Below, in pieces: positions 61,495 to 64,000 of a DNA stretch of 64,000 bases. The position numbers and the translations under genes were made by a program. The stretch comes from Myxococcales bacterium (GTDB lineage Bacteria > Myxococcota_A > Polyangia > Polyangiales > JAFGIB01), in assembly GCA_029880325.1 (NCBI GenBank), contig JAOUOP010000032.1, positions 26,661 to 90,660 on the forward strand. Direction: 5' to 3'. The notes below the pieces were generated by a model. It had not been told where the DNA came from and ran no database searches. It saw only the letters and a program-made list of their open reading frames with translations. Numbering within the stretch: position 1 is the stretch's first letter; each line of letters opens with the position of its first letter.

Positions 61495-63282
61495 CTATGG
61501 AGGGGCGAGTTCCAACCCCAGCTCGTGAAGCTGCTCGGCACTGGCGGGGCTCGGCGCACCGAGGGCCAACTCCTCTGCGCGCTGGGACATGGGGAAGGCG
61601 ATCACCTCGCGGATGTTGTCGGTGCCGGCCAGCAGCATCACCATGCGGTCGATGCCCGGGGCCAGCCCGCCGTGGGGCGGTGCGCCGTGGCTGAAGGCAC
61701 GCAGCAGGCCGCCGAAACGGGCGTGCACCTCTTCCGGTCTGTAGCCGGCGATGCGGAAGGCCTCGAGCATCACATCCGGGCGGTGGTTGCGGATGGCGCC
61801 GCTCGACAGCTCCACGCCGTTGCAGACGATGTCGAATTGGTGGGCGAGGATCTGCTCCGGCGCCTGCTGCCGCAGCGCGTCGAGGCCGCCCTTGGGCATC
61901 GAGAAGGGGTTGTGGCTGAACTCGATGGCACCGCTGGCTTCGTCGCGCTCGTACATGGGGTAGTCGACCACCCAGCAGAAGCGAAAGGCGTCTGGCTCCA
62001 GTAGCTCAAGCTGGCGGCCGAGCTCGGCGATGAGGGCTGCGCCGCAGCGCCGCACGGGAACTTGCTTGCCGTGGAGCACGAGCAAGGCGTCGCCATCACC
62101 CGCGCCCGTCTCGGCTCGCAGCTGCGCGAGCTGCTTTGGTGGTAGCTGCTTGGCAAGTGGCCCACGTTCGCCAGCAACCCAGAGCAGGCCCGCGGCTCCC
62201 AGCTCCCGGGCGCGCGCGACGATGCGATCGAAGAAGCTGCGGGGGCGCTGTGCGGCTGCGGGAAGCAGGAGCGAGCGCACCACCTCGCCGCGTGCCTCGG
62301 CGCCGGCGAGCGTCCGGGAGGCGAGGGCGCCTGCGAGATGCGCAAGCTCCCCCATGCGCAAAGGATTGCGGAGGTCTGGCTTGTCGCAGCCGAAGTGCAG
62401 CAGGGCTTGCCGATAGGGAATGCGCGGGAAGGGCGCCTGCGTGACGGCGGCGCTCGAAAACTCGCGAAAGACGCCTTCCAGCACGGGTTCGATGGTCGCG
62501 AAGATCTCATCTTGGGTGGCAAAAGATAACTCCAAGTCGAGTTGATAGAACTCGCCTGGCGAACGGTCGGCGCGGGCGTCCTCGTCGCGAAAGCACGGTG
62601 CGATCTGAAAGTAGCGGTCAAAGCCCGCACACATCAGAAGCTGCTTGTACTGCTGTGGCGCCTGGGGCAGGGCGTAGAAGCGCCCCGGGTGCTGACGGGC
62701 GGGCACCAGAAAGTCGCGGGCGCCCTCGGGCGAGCTCGCCGTCAGAATAGGCGTCTGGATCTCGATAAAGCCGAGCGCCTCCAGGCGCCGGCGCAGGCTC
62801 GCGATCACCCGCGATCGCAGGAGGATGCGTTCACGCAGGGCAGGGCGTCGCAGGTCCAGGTGACGATTGCGCAGCCGGATCTCCTCGGCGGGCAGCGCGC
62901 TGGCCAATGGCGACAGCGGCAGCTCCGAAGCGGGCCCGACAACGTGCAGGGCCGACAGCTCCACCTCCACCTCGCCGGTGGCCAACCCGGGGTTGACGCG
63001 GTCGGAGCGGCGCAGCAAAACGCGCCCCTCTGCGGCCAGTGCGCTTTCTGCGCCCACGCCTTCGAGCGCCTCGTGGGCGGCCGAACCGCGCTCGCAGACC
63101 AGCTGCACGACGCCGTCGCCGTCGCGCAGGTCCACGAAGCGCAGGCCGCCGTGGTCGCGCGTGCGTTGCAGGAAGCCCGCCAGGCGCACGTCGAGATTGG
63201 CGTGTTCGGCGCGCAGGTTGCCGGCGCGGTGGCTGCGGAGACTGAGAGTTGATGGCGGGGACGTTTCTGCGGTTTCGGACAT
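61495..63282 (-). CDS. aspS: Aspartate-tRNA ligase
   Basis: A 595-residue class II synthetase of the bacterial type. ATG 63282 follows GGAG by seven bases; the frame stays open upstream through a terminator-like hairpin, which excludes the longer start. The OB-fold anticodon domain comes first (VRLAGFLQRTRDHGGLRFVD), then the catalytic core with the ASPEGARDFLVP segment, LPQAPQQYKQLLM, motif 2 (FRDEDARADRSPGEFYQLDL), a GAD insertion (300-420), and motif 3 (GGLAPGIDRMVML). Motif 2 carries the SPGEFYQLD variant, one residue longer than the E. coli RQPEFTQ form. Whether it also charges tRNA-Asn depends on anticodon-domain residues not judged here. Confidence 0.96.
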   Translation of the reverse strand: MSETAETSPPSTLSLRSHRAGNLRAEHANLDVRLAGFLQRTRDHGGLRFVDLRDGDGVVQLVCERGSAAHEALEGVGAESALAAEGRVLLRRSDRVNPGLATGEVEVELSALHVVGPASELPLSPLASALPAEEIRLRNRHLDLRRPALRERILLRSRVIASLRRRLEALGFIEIQTPILTASSPEGARDFLVPARQHPGRFYALPQAPQQYKQLLMCAGFDRYFQIAPCFRDEDARADRSPGEFYQLDLELSFATQDEIFATIEPVLEGVFREFSSAAVTQAPFPRIPYRQALLHFGCDKPDLRNPLRMGELAHLAGALASRTLAGAEARGEVVRSLLLPAAAQRPRSFFDRIVARARELGAAGLLWVAGERGPLAKQLPPKQLAQLRAETGAGDGDALLVLHGKQVPVRRCGAALIAELGRQLELLEPDAFRFCWVVDYPMYERDEASGAIEFSHNPFSMPKGGLDALRQQAPEQILAHQFDIVCNGVELSSGAIRNHRPDVMLEAFRIAGYRPEEVHARFGGLLRAFSHGAPPHGGLAPGIDRMVMLLAGTDNIREVIAFPMSQRAEELALGAPSPASAEQLHELGLELAPP

Positions 63283-63300
63283 CTTGGACTCCAAAAGCAA

Positions 63301-63333
63301 AAACGCCCTCCCAGCGCGGCTGGAAGGGCGTTT
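63301..63333 (-). terminator. Terminator-like hairpin in aspS leader (possible attenuator)
   Basis: Read on the minus strand, a 14-bp stem (one G-U) with a 5-nt loop is followed directly by a TTTTTGCTTTT tail. The hairpin ends 19 bases before the aspS ATG, and the tail runs into the ribosome-binding site. No minus-strand gene ends here, so premature termination of the aspS transcript (attenuation) is a fair explanation. Confidence 0.6.
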
Positions 63334-63897
63334 CGAACGAGTCGGGCTCAGCTTCCAGCTACACGCGCGCACCCCCATCGTTATCATCGCGATTGGCGAC
63401 GAAGCGGGAAACGGCCAGCGGCAGCGAACGGAAGCGCATCGGGGGCAATGTGATGGGGTTGTGGCTGGAAGTCAAATCGGGGGTGGCGGAGGCGGGGTAT
63501 TTCGCCTCGGCGTCGCGTCGAACGGATCGTTGGCTGGCCGGAATGCGGTTTCCGCGGGGTGCCCATGGCGTGCGAAGGCGCCAGGGCTCGCGAGTCGTGG
63601 TAGCGCGCCCCTGGGCCGATGGCCATGTTGGGGCCGAGGCGAGTGCTGTTGAAGATGCGGCTATGGGAGCGCAGGCAGATGGTGTGGAGGCAGTCCGAGA
63701 GTGTGAGATACGGAAAGCGCTGCTTCCGCCCACGTATCGTTGCCATCAGTGTGTACGCACGGACAAGCGAATCGTTGGCACGATCCGGGACGATTCAGGG
63801 TGCAAAGAGGAGCGTCAACTCCGTGACGCGTGCTTCGGCAGTACCGTCGCTTCCGATCATCATAAGCTCTAGCCTGAAGTTCCAGCGGCGGGCAGCC
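63334..63897. other. Gene-free stretch upstream of aspS
   Basis: Several frames are open here but none shows a recognisable domain, good ribosome-binding site or high-GC3 codon use. A weak minus-strand promoter (TTGACG at 63818-63813, AATCGT at 63795-63790, spacer 17) is the only signal noted. I see no tRNA or repeat. Confidence 0.4.
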
Positions 63898-63941
63898 AAA
63901 AAGCCCCATGATTTCAATCCGTTGGATTGAAATCATGGGGC
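63898..63941 (-). terminator. Rho-independent terminator of the minus-strand gene at the window end
   Basis: A perfect 18-bp stem (63903-63920 with 63924-63941) and a 3-nt loop, followed on the minus strand by TTTTT (63902-63898). It begins 11 bases after the stop codon of the partial gene at 63952-64000. Confidence 0.9.
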
Positions 63942-63951
63942 CTGCTTCTGT

Positions 63952-64000
63952 CTACAGTTGGATGGATGCGACGAGGTCGAGGGCTTTCTGCTGGAGTTCG
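63952..64000 (-). CDS. 3' end of an unidentified gene
   Basis: Only the last 15 codons are in the window: ELQQKALDLVASIQL followed by TAG (63954-63952). The frame has high third-position GC and is followed at once by a strong terminator, which is why it is called as a real gene end. The product cannot be identified from this fragment. Confidence 0.55.
   Translation of the reverse strand, partial: ELQQKALDLVASIQL

Noticed and set aside
61485..61506. 7-bp stem at the aspS stop as a terminator
   Set aside because: Short stem, 8-nt loop and no T-run on the minus strand.
63301..63640. T-box riboswitch before aspS
   Set aside because: No T-box consensus lies beside the terminator; a GGGCACCCCGCG stretch near 63551-63563 is only loosely similar and more than 200 bases away.
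63249..63872. Plus-strand open frame of 207 codons upstream of aspS
   Set aside because: No domain, Arg/Ser-rich shadow-like composition, and it runs across both the attenuator hairpin and the aspS start region.

Overview
The window is high-GC, densely packed bacterial DNA with strong third-position GC and many ATGA start/stop overlaps. Gene content points to the Myxococcota (former Deltaproteobacteria). The main signs are a TPR/FHA cluster resembling the Glt/Agl gliding and envelope machinery of Myxococcus, an MglA-type GTPase, an AgmX/PglI-type C-terminal domain, a MYXO-CTERM-like tail and an FHA-GGDEF signalling protein. The order cannot be fixed from sequence alone. I saw no rRNA, tRNA, CRISPR array, insertion sequence or prophage.

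Layout. 1-1280: end of a HAMP-like membrane protein, a YraN-family gene and a Cys-rich lipoprotein gene. 1637-22595: the Glt-like block, with two exported TPR proteins, a TPR lipoprotein, a 78-residue exported protein, an FHA/transmembrane/PglI protein, another exported TPR protein and a 3378-residue TPR protein. 22626-30621: housekeeping genes tsaE, carB, greA, an alpha/beta hydrolase and recG. 30625-35660: a membrane phosphatase/sulfatase-fold protein with HEAT repeats, two unknown envelope genes and the MglA-like GTPase. 35824-47281: an outer-membrane and periplasmic block with a TonB-dependent receptor, a Tat-type amidohydrolase, a two-CxxCH lipoprotein, two unknowns and a beta-propeller/di-haem protein. 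47384-52551: second-messenger enzymes (FHA-GGDEF, REC-GAF-HD-GYP, 7TM-HD). 52642-57039: a GT-C-like membrane protein, a HAD phosphatase, a barrel-like protein, YqgE and a TIGR02147-like regulator. 57130-63282: a eukaryotic-type AICAR formyltransferase, a LodB/LodA-like pair and aspS. The last bases hold the 3' end of another minus-strand gene and its terminator.

How the parts relate. The 1637-22595 genes are nearly all co-directional, several are translationally coupled, and together they span cytoplasm (giant TPR, FHA), inner membrane, periplasm and a lipoprotein, as expected for a trans-envelope complex. No AglRQS-type motor gene is present here. The three second-messenger proteins suggest c-di-GMP (and perhaps c-di-AMP) turnover.

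The least explained non-coding elements are a perfect 31-bp inverted repeat at 48758-48831, a 168-bp element closed by 21-bp inverted ends with internal hairpins at 50557-50724, and a terminator-like hairpin just before the aspS start at 63301-63333.
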